In this document: positions 25,761 to 33,984 of the stretch, one piece after another | How positions within the stretch are numbered: the stretch's first letter is position 1 | How the letters are laid out: each line of letters begins with the position of its first letter | Source: Streptomyces sp. Q6 | GTDB taxonomy: Bacteria; Actinomycetota; Actinomycetes; Streptomycetales; Streptomycetaceae | Assembly (NCBI RefSeq): GCF_036967205.1 | Contig: NZ_CP146022.1 | Coordinates: 2,108,001-2,172,000 of the forward strand | Direction: 5' to 3' | Length of the DNA stretch: 64,000 nucleotides | Notes under the pieces: generated by a model | The model's input: only the letters and a program-made list of their open reading frames with translations | The model's database searches: none | Told to the model about the DNA's origin: nothing | Program-made: the position numbers and the translations under genes

Positions 25761-26795
25761 TCAGCCTTTCGCGTTGCGCGCCAGCTCCAGGGCCCGGCCC
25801 GGCCACCACTTCCCCGCCGAGGGTCCGCCGCGGCACGTGCCGTCCGACTCTCCGGGACGCTTCACCCACAGGTACGCGTCCAGCGCCGCGTCGCCCGTGC
25901 GCGTGGTCGGTGGGGTGCCCAGGGCGCGGCCCGGCGGATTGCACCAGGCGTCCGTGCCCTGCCACGGGCCGTTGCCGTTGCGGCTCGTGTCGATCACGAA
26001 GTGCTTGCCGCCGCCCAGCGCCGCCACCAGGCGGTGTCCGTAGGCCGAGGACTCCTTGTCCGTACGGTAGTTGGAGACGTTCAGGGCCACGCCGTCGGCC
26101 GCTGCGACACCCGCCGAGCGCAGCGGGCCCACCAGTCGCTGCACGTCGGGGATCCAGCTCGCGTTGCCCGCGTCCAGGTAGACGCGGGTGTGCGGCTGGC
26201 GCTTGAGGCGGTGGACGGCGTACGCCAGCAGGGCGGAGCGCTCGCGGACGTTCGCCCCGGCGCAGCCGGCCACGGTCGCCGCCACCGCGTCGGGTTCCAG
26301 GATCACGTACGCGCCCCGTGAGCCCAGGCCCGCCGCGAAGGAGTCGACGTACGCGCGGTAGGCGGCGGCGTCGCGCGCGCCGCCCGAGGAGTACGCGCCG
26401 CAGTCCCGGTGCGGGATGTGGTACGCCACCAGGACCGCGGTGCGGTGGGTGCGGGACGCCTCCGTGGTGACGGCGCGGACCGCGGGGCCGGGGTTCGGGT
26501 CGTTGAGCCAGGCCGCCTGGGGGCGGGTGGCGATGCGGTCGATCAGGCGGGCCTCGGCCCAGCGGTGCTGCTTCCGGTACGCGGCCGCCTGCCGGGCCGC
26601 CGCCGTGTGCGGGTCGACCCAGAAGGTGGTCCGCGGGGCCGCCGCCGGGGGTGCGGGGGCGGAGGCGGACGGCGCGGAGGGTTCCGGGGGCGTGGGGGCC
26701 GCCCCCGTGGCGGGGGTCATTGTCAGGAACGCCGCCAGCGCCGCCCCGAGGACGGGGCGCGCCAGAGGCGGGAAGGGCATGTCGAACAGGGGCAT
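25761..26795 (-). CDS. Secreted glycoside hydrolase family 6 (cellulase-like)
   Basis: A 344-residue extracellular glycosidase. Residues about 1-32 form a signal peptide; a Pro/Ala/Ser linker (PTPPEPSAPSASAPAPPAA) follows, then a GH6 barrel. The family signatures are complete: LVAYHIPHRDCGAYSSGG, the general acid in YVILEPDAVA, NVSNYRTDKES, and the C-terminal FVIDTSRNGNGP plus WCNPPGRALG. GH6 enzymes cleave beta-1,4-glucan with inversion. There is no cellulose-binding module, so it may act on soluble or oligomeric glucans. Twenty-eight bases separate it from the racemase gene upstream on the same strand. Confidence 0.92.
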   Translation of the reverse strand: MPLFDMPFPPLARPVLGAALAAFLTMTPATGAAPTPPEPSAPSASAPAPPAAAPRTTFWVDPHTAAARQAAAYRKQHRWAEARLIDRIATRPQAAWLNDPNPGPAVRAVTTEASRTHRTAVLVAYHIPHRDCGAYSSGGARDAAAYRAYVDSFAAGLGSRGAYVILEPDAVAATVAGCAGANVRERSALLAYAVHRLKRQPHTRVYLDAGNASWIPDVQRLVGPLRSAGVAAADGVALNVSNYRTDKESSAYGHRLVAALGGGKHFVIDTSRNGNGPWQGTDAWCNPPGRALGTPPTTRTGDAALDAYLWVKRPGESDGTCRGGPSAGKWWPGRALELARNAKG

Positions 26796-26823
26796 TTCCG
26801 GATGATGCGCGGGGCCGCTCGGC

Positions 26824-27600
26824 CTACCCGTGCGTGACGGGACCGGTTACCCGGGGGTGCACTCGTTCGGCCTCACGGGGAGGCCGCCCCCAGGCCCGCC
26901 CCTTCCGCTCCGGCCGCGCGTAGCCGCCCGCCCTGCTCGTGCCGAGGCCGAGGCCCACGAGGGACTCCGCGAGGCGGACCGCCGCCGCGACGCCGTCGAC
27001 GACCGGCACCCCGAGCCGCGCGGAGACGGCCCGTTCCAGGCCCGTCATGCCCGCGCAGCCGAGGACGAGGACCTCCGCGCCGGCCGCGAGCACCTTCCGC
27101 GCGGCCGCCACGAAGGCCTCCTCCACCCGTGCCGGATCGCCGAGTTCCAGGACGCCGAGGCCGGTGCCCGCCACGGCCGCGCAGTGCGCGCCGACCCCCG
27201 CCGTCAGCAGGCTGTCCTCGATCTGGCCGCGGGCGCGGTCGAGGGTGGTGACCACTCCGTAGCGGCGGCCGAGCAGGCATGCCAGGTGGGCGGCCGCCTC
27301 GGTGATGTCGACGACCGGGACCCCCACCAACTCCCGTGCGCCTTCCCGCCCGTGCTCGCCGAAGCCGGCCATGACGACGGCGTCGTACGGTGCGCCCTCG
27401 TACGTCCGCAGGGCGTCCAGGACCGCCGCCGCCGACAGATAGCTGTCCAGCCAGCCCTCCGCCGACTCGACGCCCCACGACGGTGTCAGTCCCGTGATCG
27501 TCGTGCCGGGGGACGCCGCGACCCGCGCGCCCGCCGTGATCTCGTCCGTCATGGCGAGCGTGGTGTTGCAGTTGGTGACAAGGATGTGCGTGCGGCTCAT
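26824..27600 (-). CDS. Aspartate/glutamate (hydantoin/allantoin) racemase-family protein
   Basis: A 258-residue member of the Asp/Glu/hydantoin racemase superfamily. Two catalytic cysteines are expected in symmetric positions; the second is clear in EVLVLGCAGMTGLE, while the first position reads DAVVMAGFGEHGRE, where hydantoin racemases usually have a Cys, so one catalytic residue may be absent. Other matches are NCNTTLAMTDE and PVVDITEAAAHLACLLG. It starts 15 bases after the NCS1 permease stop, in the same transcript, which points to hydantoin or allantoin stereo-inversion after uptake. GTG 27609 is an alternative start. Confidence 0.85.
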   Translation of the reverse strand: MSRTHILVTNCNTTLAMTDEITAGARVAASPGTTITGLTPSWGVESAEGWLDSYLSAAAVLDALRTYEGAPYDAVVMAGFGEHGREGARELVGVPVVDITEAAAHLACLLGRRYGVVTTLDRARGQIEDSLLTAGVGAHCAAVAGTGLGVLELGDPARVEEAFVAAARKVLAAGAEVLVLGCAGMTGLERAVSARLGVPVVDGVAAAVRLAESLVGLGLGTSRAGGYARPERKGRAWGRPPREAERVHPRVTGPVTHG

Positions 27601-27615
27601 GGTGCTCACGGTTCG

Positions 27616-29109
27616 TCAGACCCCCGTCGTCGCGTCGGACACGACGGCCGCGTCGGTCACGGTGGTGGTCGCCGCGCGTTCCGCCCGGCAGATCACGCCG
27701 TAGAGCCCCGCCGCGACCGCCGTCCCGATGAACCACGAGTACGCGGCCACCTGGTCGAAGTACGGGACGAGGGCGAGGACGACCGCGAGCGCCGCCGACG
27801 GTACGAAGGCCGCCAGGGCCTTGGGGTTCACACCGTGCCGGTAGTAGTAGCGCGAGCCGGGCGTCGCGTCGAAGAGTGCCGCGTCGTCGATCCGGCCGCG
27901 CTTCACCCAGAAGTAGTCGAGCATGATGATCCCGAACAGCGGTCCCAGGAAGGCTCCGAGCCCGCCCAGGAAGTAGTTCACGACGTTCGGGTTCGAGTAG
28001 AGGTTCCACGGGGTGACGACGAGCGCCGCCACCGTCGAGATCGCTCCGCCGACCTTGAACGTGATCTTCTGCGGCCAGACGTTGGCCAGGTCGTACGCGG
28101 GTGAGACGAAGTTGGCGACGATGTTGACGCCCATCGTGGCGATGGCGAAGGTCAGCGCGCCGAAGACGAGGACCCAGGTGTTGCCGATCTTCGCGACGAG
28201 CAGCGCCGGGTCGGTGATGGCCTCGCCGAACACCTCCAGGCTGCCGGCGGTCACGACGACCGAGAGGACCACGAACGCCGTGGAGTTGACCGGCAGGCCC
28301 CAGAAGTTGCCGCGGCGCACGGTCCTGTAGTCCGGCGCGAAGCGGGAGAAGTCGCAGAAGTTGAGCATCAGCGTGCCGTAGGTGGCCAGGATCAGGCCGA
28401 TCGCGCCGAACCACTGGCGGAACTGCTCGCCCGTCGACACCGGGTGCGGTGTCGTGGTCAGGGAGATCGTCCAGCCCGCCTTCGCCCAGATCCAGACGGC
28501 CAGGGCGAGCATCACGACCCAGATCGCCGGGCCGCAGAAGTCCTGGAACTTGCGGACCGATTCCATGCCCTGAGTGATGATCAGGGACTGGATCAGCCAC
28601 AGGGCCAGGAACGACGCCCAGCCGAGCGCGTGCAGGCCGAGGAACGAGTGGCGGGTCCAGGAATCCATGCCGGGGAAGGCGGCGAGCACCATGACGTTGA
28701 CCGCCACGGACGCCAGGTATGTCTGGATTCCGTACCACATGATGGCGATGACGGCACGGACGAGCGCGGGGATGTTGGCTCCCCAGACGCCGAAGCTGAT
28801 GCGGCTGACCACGGGGAACGGGACGCCGTGGCGCTGGCCTATGCGCCCCATCGCGTTGCAGCCGGCGTAGATGAGCACGAAGCCGATGAGCAGGGCCGTA
28901 AAGATCTGCCAGGCGTTGAGACCGAGCACCAACAGGCCCGCGGCGAAGGTGTAGTTGCCCAGGTTGTGGACGTCGGACATCCACAGCGCGAAGAGGTCGA
29001 AGACCTTCCACTTGCGTTCCGCGGCGGGGGCGAGGTCCTCGTTGACCAGGCGCGGATCGGGGACGACGTCGCGGCTGTTTCGCGTCTGCACGGGTTCGGC
29101 GACAGACAT
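27616..29109 (-). CDS. NCS1 nucleobase/hydantoin:cation symporter
   Basis: A 497-residue permease with about 12 membrane segments and the NCS1 pattern: NEDLAPAAERKWKVFDLFALWMSDVHNLGNYTFAAG, seen as the RKW and WMSDVHNLGNY elements of TM1, then PVVSRISFGVWGANIPALVRA and FCDFSRFAPDYRTVRRGN. This family includes Mhp1 (hydantoin), PucI (allantoin) and uracil/cytosine permeases; the adjacent racemase favours hydantoin or allantoin. ATG 29109 has GGGAGG seven bases upstream. Expression is probably controlled by the divergent GntR regulator through the palindrome at 29175-29194, 66 bases upstream of the start. Confidence 0.92.
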   Translation of the reverse strand: MSVAEPVQTRNSRDVVPDPRLVNEDLAPAAERKWKVFDLFALWMSDVHNLGNYTFAAGLLVLGLNAWQIFTALLIGFVLIYAGCNAMGRIGQRHGVPFPVVSRISFGVWGANIPALVRAVIAIMWYGIQTYLASVAVNVMVLAAFPGMDSWTRHSFLGLHALGWASFLALWLIQSLIITQGMESVRKFQDFCGPAIWVVMLALAVWIWAKAGWTISLTTTPHPVSTGEQFRQWFGAIGLILATYGTLMLNFCDFSRFAPDYRTVRRGNFWGLPVNSTAFVVLSVVVTAGSLEVFGEAITDPALLVAKIGNTWVLVFGALTFAIATMGVNIVANFVSPAYDLANVWPQKITFKVGGAISTVAALVVTPWNLYSNPNVVNYFLGGLGAFLGPLFGIIMLDYFWVKRGRIDDAALFDATPGSRYYYRHGVNPKALAAFVPSAALAVVLALVPYFDQVAAYSWFIGTAVAAGLYGVICRAERAATTTVTDAAVVSDATTGV

Positions 29110-29174
29110 GGGTGAGCCTCCCAGGGGACGGGGATGTGCGGCACGTACGGCACGGCGGTGCTCGCCTCGGGCAC

Positions 29175-29194
29175 CTGTTTGGTATACCAAACAG
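29175..29194. promoter_or_regulatory. 20-bp perfect palindrome, likely GntR operator
   Basis: CTGTTTGGTATACCAAACAG is a perfect palindrome centred between 29184 and 29185, in the 190-base region between the NCS1 permease (minus) and a GntR-FCD regulator (plus). The core TTGGTATACCAA is the type of site bound by FCD-class GntR proteins. It is the most AT-rich stretch in the region. Confidence 0.82.
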
Positions 29195-29299
29195 CCGTCA
29201 TGCTCCCGCTCCCGACGGCACTCGGCAATGTCCGCGCGGTTACGGCTCGGTAAAACACCCCGGGCCCGAACACCCGCCCCCATCGGCGAAGATGGGGGC

Positions 29300-29956
29300 A
29301 TGACGACGGTGGAACCTCTGGGCGCGGTACGCGAACGGGTCCTCGGCACGCTGCGGCAGGACATCATCGGCGGCCGGCTGCGCCCCGGCGACCGGCTGGT
29401 CGAGCGGGAACTCGCGGACCGGTTCGGGGTGTCGCGGGTCCCGGTGCGCGAGGCGATCCGGGCGCTGCTCGCCGAGGGCTTCGTGACGTTCGAGACGCCG
29501 CGCAGGGCCGTGGTGCGCACCCTGACGCGGACCGATGTCACCGAGCTCTTCGAACTGCGCGAGGCCCTTGAGGTCTACGCGGCCGGGCTGGCCGCCGAGC
29601 GAGCGACGCGTGACGACCTCGCGCACCTGGAGGAGCTGCTCGACCTCGCGGCCCGCGCCACACGCGGCGACGACGCCGAGACCATCACCGACATCAACAC
29701 CCGCTTCCACGACCGGCTCCTCGCCATGGCGGGCAACGGCCTGCTCAGCACGGTGATGCAGCCGGTCGACGGGCGGCTGCGCTGGATGACGCGGCGCAAC
29801 GAGGAATGGCCCCAACAGCTCGCCGAGCACCGGGAGTTGTACGACGCCGTGGCCGCGGGCGACCCGGAACGGGCGAGGGCGGTGGCGCTCGCCCACGTAC
29901 GGACCAACTACCGTTCCACGGTCAGCCACCTGTTCGGCGACGACGCCGAGCACTGA
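29300..29956 (+). CDS. GntR-family transcriptional regulator (FCD class)
   Basis: A 218-residue repressor-type protein: winged helix-turn-helix at residues about 10-75 (LRQDIIGGRLRPGDRLVERELADRFGVSRVPVREAIRAL, recognised by GDRLVERELA and SRVPVREAI), then a helical FCD ligand domain with the metal-binding pattern of Asp and three His (FELREALEVYAAG, INTRFHDRLLAMAGN, QQLAEHRELYDA, AVALAHVRTNYRS). Divergent from the permease-racemase unit; probably derepresses it when a ureide or hydantoin binds. ATG 29300 is preceded by GATGGGGGC. Ligand is inferred from neighbours only. Confidence 0.92.
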   Translation: MTTVEPLGAVRERVLGTLRQDIIGGRLRPGDRLVERELADRFGVSRVPVREAIRALLAEGFVTFETPRRAVVRTLTRTDVTELFELREALEVYAAGLAAERATRDDLAHLEELLDLAARATRGDDAETITDINTRFHDRLLAMAGNGLLSTVMQPVDGRLRWMTRRNEEWPQQLAEHRELYDAVAAGDPERARAVALAHVRTNYRSTVSHLFGDDAEH

Positions 29957-30018
29957 TCCCCGTACCCGACCTCACCCGTAGCGGATCCCGCACGACCGCA
30001 GCGGACGACTGGAGAGCC

Positions 30019-30426
30019 TTGCCCACCCTGATAGGCGCCGCCCGCACCCGCCCCTGCACCCTCGTCGTGTGCCGCGGCTGCTGCTGCGGCGACACCCGCA
30101 AACACCCCGGATACGACCACGACTGGCAGCTGGAGCGGCTGCGGGTGGCGGCGCGGGCGTCCGGCGGACGGTTCGCGGTGCGGGTCAGCGACTGCCTCGG
30201 GCCCTGCGACCAGGCGAACGTGGTCGTGCTCCAGCCGTCCGCCCAGGGCCGCGCCCGCGGCGGCCGGGCCGCGTGGATCGGCTGGTCCATGGGGGACGAC
30301 GCGACGGACGAGATCCTGGCGTGGGCCGAGGCCGGCGGGCCGGGCGTGGCGCCCGCGCCGGTCGCCCTGGAGCTTCAGTTCATCGAGCCCCAGGGCGAGC
30401 GCGTCAGGCGGCGCCGGGGCCGCTGA
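30019..30426 (+). CDS. Thioredoxin-like (2Fe-2S) ferredoxin-domain protein
   Basis: A 135-residue protein with the cysteine pattern of thioredoxin-like [2Fe-2S] ferredoxins: VVCRGCCCGDT near the N terminus and DCLGPCDQANVVV about 45 residues later, separated by a helix. No ATG is available; TTG 30019 is chosen because GGAGAG lies five bases upstream, and it gives the expected short N terminus (xPTLIGAARTRPCTLVV). It follows the GntR gene by 62 bases and converges on a NarK-type transporter 26 bases away. A redox or metal-handling role linked to nitrate metabolism is possible but unsupported. Confidence 0.8.
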   Translation: MPTLIGAARTRPCTLVVCRGCCCGDTRKHPGYDHDWQLERLRVAARASGGRFAVRVSDCLGPCDQANVVVLQPSAQGRARGGRAAWIGWSMGDDATDEILAWAEAGGPGVAPAPVALELQFIEPQGERVRRRRGR

Positions 30427-30452
30427 CCCCGGCGGAACGGTGCGGCGGGCGG

Positions 30453-31652
30453 CTACTGCGGTTTGATCGTCCGCATCCGCCCGTACGCGTACACGCAGCC
30501 GGCGAGGGCCAGGTCGGACAGGAGCATGAAGCCGATGGAGTACGAGCCCTTGGCGCTGTAGATCGCGCCCATCACGAGCGGCGGCACGAAGCCGCCGAGG
30601 CCGCCCATCGCGCCGACGATGCCGGTCACCGAGCCGACCTTCTCCTGTGGGGTGACCTGGGAGACGAGAGCGAAGACGCTGCCGCTCGCCGTGCCGAGGC
30701 CCGCGGCCATGACCAGCAGGTCGACGGTGCCCCCGGGCGCGAGCGACGGTTCGAATGCCTGCACGATGGCCCACACCGCCACGACGCCCAGCGCCCAGGC
30801 GGTGACGATCGCCGGGTGGACACGGTCGGAGAGGAACCCGCCGATCGGCCGGAAGACCACGGTGACGAGGGCGAATCCGGCGGCCTTGGTGCCCGCGTCG
30901 ACGGGATCGAGGTCGTACCAGGTCTTCAGGTACGTCGGCAGGTACGTGCCGTAGGCGACGATGCCGCCGAAGCCGATCGCGTAGAGCGCCGACAGCTCCC
31001 ACGTCACCCGCAGCTTCCCGGCGCTGCCGAGCCGCTGGCCGAGCGAGGTGGTGGGAACGAGGCGGTCCGGGTGGTCGCTGAGGAGGAACCAGGAGACCAC
31101 CACGTAGGCGGCGAGGGCGATCGCCACGATGTAGAACGGCAGGTTCTCGCCGTGCTTGGCGATGCGCGGCGTGAAGTAGCCGGACAGGGCGACACCGCCC
31201 ATGCCCATGCCGAAGATGCCGAGGGCCGCGCCGCGCTTGGCGGGCGGGAACCAGGAGTTCACCAGCGGGATGCCGATGGCGAACGTGGTGCCGCCGAGCC
31301 CCAGCAGGAAGCCGACGAGGATCATCGCGAGGTACGAGTCGCGGGCCAGCGGCACGAGCAGCACCGGGATGATCGTGAGCGCGGTGACCAGCGGGAACAT
31401 CATCTTGGCGCCGTAGCGGTCGGTCAGGGCGCCGGCCGGGATGCGGCCGAGCGAGCCGACGATGACCGGCACGGCGACCAGGAACGACTGCTCGAACGAG
31501 CTGAGTCCCAGACTGTCGCCGAAGGTACTGCCGAGCGGCGCGATGAGGTTCCACGCCCAGAAGGTGAGCGTGAAGCCGACCGTGGCCACCGCGAGGTTCA
31601 GGTACGCCGCGGCCGGTGGCCTGGTGGAGGGCTGCGCGGTCGTCGTAGGCAT
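30453..31652 (-). CDS. narK: NarK/NasA-type nitrate/nitrite MFS transporter
   Basis: A 399-residue, 12-segment major facilitator of the nitrate/nitrite porter family. Family-specific features are the conserved Arg regions and glycine signatures: LGRIPAGALTDRYGAKMMF, the nitrate-signature-like FGMGMGGVALSGYF, FRPIGGFLSDRVHPA and GIVGAMGGLGGFVPPLVMG. It would import nitrate for assimilation or exchange nitrate for nitrite. No nitrate reductase gene is in the window. ATG 31652 is used; a GTG at 31658 is two codons upstream. Ends 15 bases beyond the convergent ferredoxin-like gene... no shared promoter. Confidence 0.9.
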   Translation of the reverse strand: MPTTTAQPSTRPPAAAYLNLAVATVGFTLTFWAWNLIAPLGSTFGDSLGLSSFEQSFLVAVPVIVGSLGRIPAGALTDRYGAKMMFPLVTALTIIPVLLVPLARDSYLAMILVGFLLGLGGTTFAIGIPLVNSWFPPAKRGAALGIFGMGMGGVALSGYFTPRIAKHGENLPFYIVAIALAAYVVVSWFLLSDHPDRLVPTTSLGQRLGSAGKLRVTWELSALYAIGFGGIVAYGTYLPTYLKTWYDLDPVDAGTKAAGFALVTVVFRPIGGFLSDRVHPAIVTAWALGVVAVWAIVQAFEPSLAPGGTVDLLVMAAGLGTASGSVFALVSQVTPQEKVGSVTGIVGAMGGLGGFVPPLVMGAIYSAKGSYSIGFMLLSDLALAGCVYAYGRMRTIKPQ

Positions 31653-31667
31653 CGTCACTCTCTCACG

Positions 31668-32401
31668 CTAAGAAGAGTCGCCCGAACGCTCCTGATCTGC
31701 TGCTCCGTTCGGGGTCACCTGGAGGCCCGCCGCGCGCGCCGCCGTGCTCAGCGTCCCGCGCAGCATCTCCGGGGTGAGTCGTCCGGTGAAGGTGTTGCGC
31801 CGGCTGACGTGGTAGCAGCCGACGAGGGCGAGTCCGCCGAGGTCGGCGCGGGCGCCGTGCGCGAAGACCGGCCGGGGCGCGGCACCGGCCACCCGGCCGC
31901 GGCGAACGCGGGCAGTGCCGCCTGCCAGCCGAACGCGCCGAGCACGACGACCGCGCGCAGGGTGGGCCGCAGCAGGTCGAGCTCCCGCACCAGCCAGGGG
32001 CGGCAGGTGTCGCGCTCGGCCGGGGTCGGCTTGTTGGCTGGTGGCGCGCAGTGCACGGGCGCGGTGACGCGGACGCCGCGCAGGGTCAGACCGTCGTCGG
32101 CGCTCACCGCGTCGGGGCGGGAGGCCGGCCCGATGTCGTACAGGGCGCGGAAGAGCACGTCACCCGACCTGTCGCCGGTGAACATGCGGCCCGTGCGGTT
32201 GCCGCCGTGCGCGGCGGGCGCGAGGCCCACGATCAGGAGCGACGCGTCGTGCGGCCCGAAGCCGGGGACCGGGCGGCCCCAGTAGGTCTGATCGGCGAAG
32301 GCCGCCCGCTTGGTGCGGGCGACCTCCTCGCGCCAGGCGACGAGCCGCGGACAGGCCCGGCAGTGGGTGATCCGCTCGTCGAGTTCTCCGAGTCCGTCCA
32401 T
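31668..32401 (-). pseudogene. udgB: Family 5 uracil-DNA glycosylase (UdgB), one frameshift
   Basis: UdgB removes uracil and other deaminated bases from DNA. The N-terminal part has the 4Fe-4S cysteines ([14 protein letters not shown]), the family-5 active-site loop [21 protein letters not shown] (in which the activating Asp of other families is replaced, as normal for family 5) and [13 protein letters not shown]. The C-terminal part, in another frame, has [18 protein letters not shown], the CYHxSxxNTFTG motif with the catalytic His. One extra G in the G4 run 31874-31877 joins them ([13 protein letters not shown]). About 245 residues after repair. Both halves are perfectly conserved, so a read error is likely. 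Confidence 0.85.
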
Positions 32402-32448
32402 CGTCCTCACGGTAGGGGGGCGCCCGACGCCCGCGGCCCTGCAGGCGG

Positions 32449-33984
32449 CTAGGTGAAGGCGGCGCCCAGGGCCACGAACGCGCAGATCAGCACGAACAGG
32501 ATGGCCAGGAGCGGCCACACGAACCGCAGGTACTTGTCGTAGCCGACCTTGGCGAGGGCGACGCCACCGATGGTGACGGCGGTGGTCGGCACCCACAGGT
32601 TCATCCAGCCGCTGGCCGACTGCCAGGCGGTGACGACGACCGCGCGCGAGACGCCCGCGAAGTCGGCGAGCGGCGCGAGGATCGGCATGGCGAGGGTGGC
32701 ATGGCCCGAGGTGGACGGGATGAGGAAGGCGAGCGGCAGGTTCACGACGAAGACGATGATCGCGAAGACGCCGGACGAGGTGCCCTTCACGACGCCCTCG
32801 ATCGCGTGCAGCACGGTGTCGGTGATCTTCGAGTTGTTCATGATCACGGTGACGCCGCGGGCCAGCAGGATGACGAGCGCGGGCGAGATGAAGTCGGCCG
32901 CGCCCTGGATGATCGTCGAGCTGATCTTCTGCTCGCCCATCCGCGCGACGAGCCCGACGAGCACGGCCGCGCACAGGAACAGCGCCGCCAACTGCGGGAA
33001 GGACCAGTCGAGTTCGAAGCCGTACGGGGTCGCGTCCGCGTCACCGGTCAGGGCGCTCGCCCACGGCACGACCGAGAAGATCATGAAGACGAAGACCAGG
33101 GCGGTGACGACCAGGACCGCCTTGTGCAGCGCGGTCAGTTCGGGGACCTCGGCGGCGTCGGAGGCGGCCTGGTCGCGGTCCTGGTCTCCGGGCAGGAATC
33201 CGGACAGGGACCGCGCCGGGTTCTTCTGGACGCGCTTGGCGTACCGGATGACGTAGGCGACCGTGACCGCGGTCAGCACGATCCACATCGCGAAGCGCAG
33301 CGCGATGCCGTCGCCCAGGGAGATGTCGGCGGCGGAGGAGGCGACGCCGGTCGCGAACGGGTTGACCGTCGAGCAGAGCACACCGACACCCGCGCCGAGG
33401 ATGATCGCGCCGACGGCCGTCATCCGGTCGTAGCCGAGCGCGAGCATCAGCGGCACGATCAGGCCGTAGAACCCGAGGGTCTCCTCGGCGAAGCCCTCGA
33501 CCGTGCCGAGGACCGAGAAGACGACCATGACGCCCGCGATGAGCAGCGCGCCGCGCTCGCGCAGCCGGTGGGCGAGGCGGCCGATGCCTCGGTCCAGGGC
33601 GCCGGTCGCGAAGACGACGGTGATGAACGCGCCGATGGCGAGGACGAAGAGGAAGACGCCCGCGCTGCCGTACAGGTCACCGGAGTTGTCCGGGCCGACC
33701 AGGGAGGTCTTGGGGTCCTGGATGCCGTAGAGGCCGTTGACCGGGGAGAGGAACAGGTCGTTGAGGCGGTCGACGAAGGACTGGCCGGAGCCGACGCGGT
33801 GGTAGGTGCCCTCGACCGGGGCGCCGTCGCCGTTCCTGTCGTACGTCCCGGACGGGATCAGGAAGGCGAGGAGCCAGACCGCGACGGTGACGACGGCGAG
33901 GACGGTCAGGGCGCTGGGGAACGTGAACTTCTTCTTGGCCGGCGGCCGCGCGGGTTCCTGTGAGGTGTCGACCCCGGTGCTCAT
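32449..33984 (-). CDS. YfcC-family basic amino-acid/dicarboxylate-type permease
   Basis: A 511-residue membrane protein with about 12 segments, of the YfcC/C4-dicarboxylate anaerobic carrier (ArsB/NhaD-like fold) family. Useful marks are the first helix [69 protein letters not shown] and the mirrored [21 protein letters not shown] (PSTSGHA hairpin). Substrates in this family are poorly known, with arginine/ornithine and peptides suggested. Its ATG overlaps the TGA of the upstream M20 peptidase (ATGA, 33981-33984), so the pair is translationally coupled and probably acts on the same peptide. Confidence 0.87.
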   Translation of the reverse strand: MSTGVDTSQEPARPPAKKKFTFPSALTVLAVVTVAVWLLAFLIPSGTYDRNGDGAPVEGTYHRVGSGQSFVDRLNDLFLSPVNGLYGIQDPKTSLVGPDNSGDLYGSAGVFLFVLAIGAFITVVFATGALDRGIGRLAHRLRERGALLIAGVMVVFSVLGTVEGFAEETLGFYGLIVPLMLALGYDRMTAVGAIILGAGVGVLCSTVNPFATGVASSAADISLGDGIALRFAMWIVLTAVTVAYVIRYAKRVQKNPARSLSGFLPGDQDRDQAASDAAEVPELTALHKAVLVVTALVFVFMIFSVVPWASALTGDADATPYGFELDWSFPQLAALFLCAAVLVGLVARMGEQKISSTIIQGAADFISPALVILLARGVTVIMNNSKITDTVLHAIEGVVKGTSSGVFAIIVFVVNLPLAFLIPSTSGHATLAMPILAPLADFAGVSRAVVVTAWQSASGWMNLWVPTTAVTIGGVALAKVGYDKYLRFVWPLLAILFVLICAFVALGAAFT

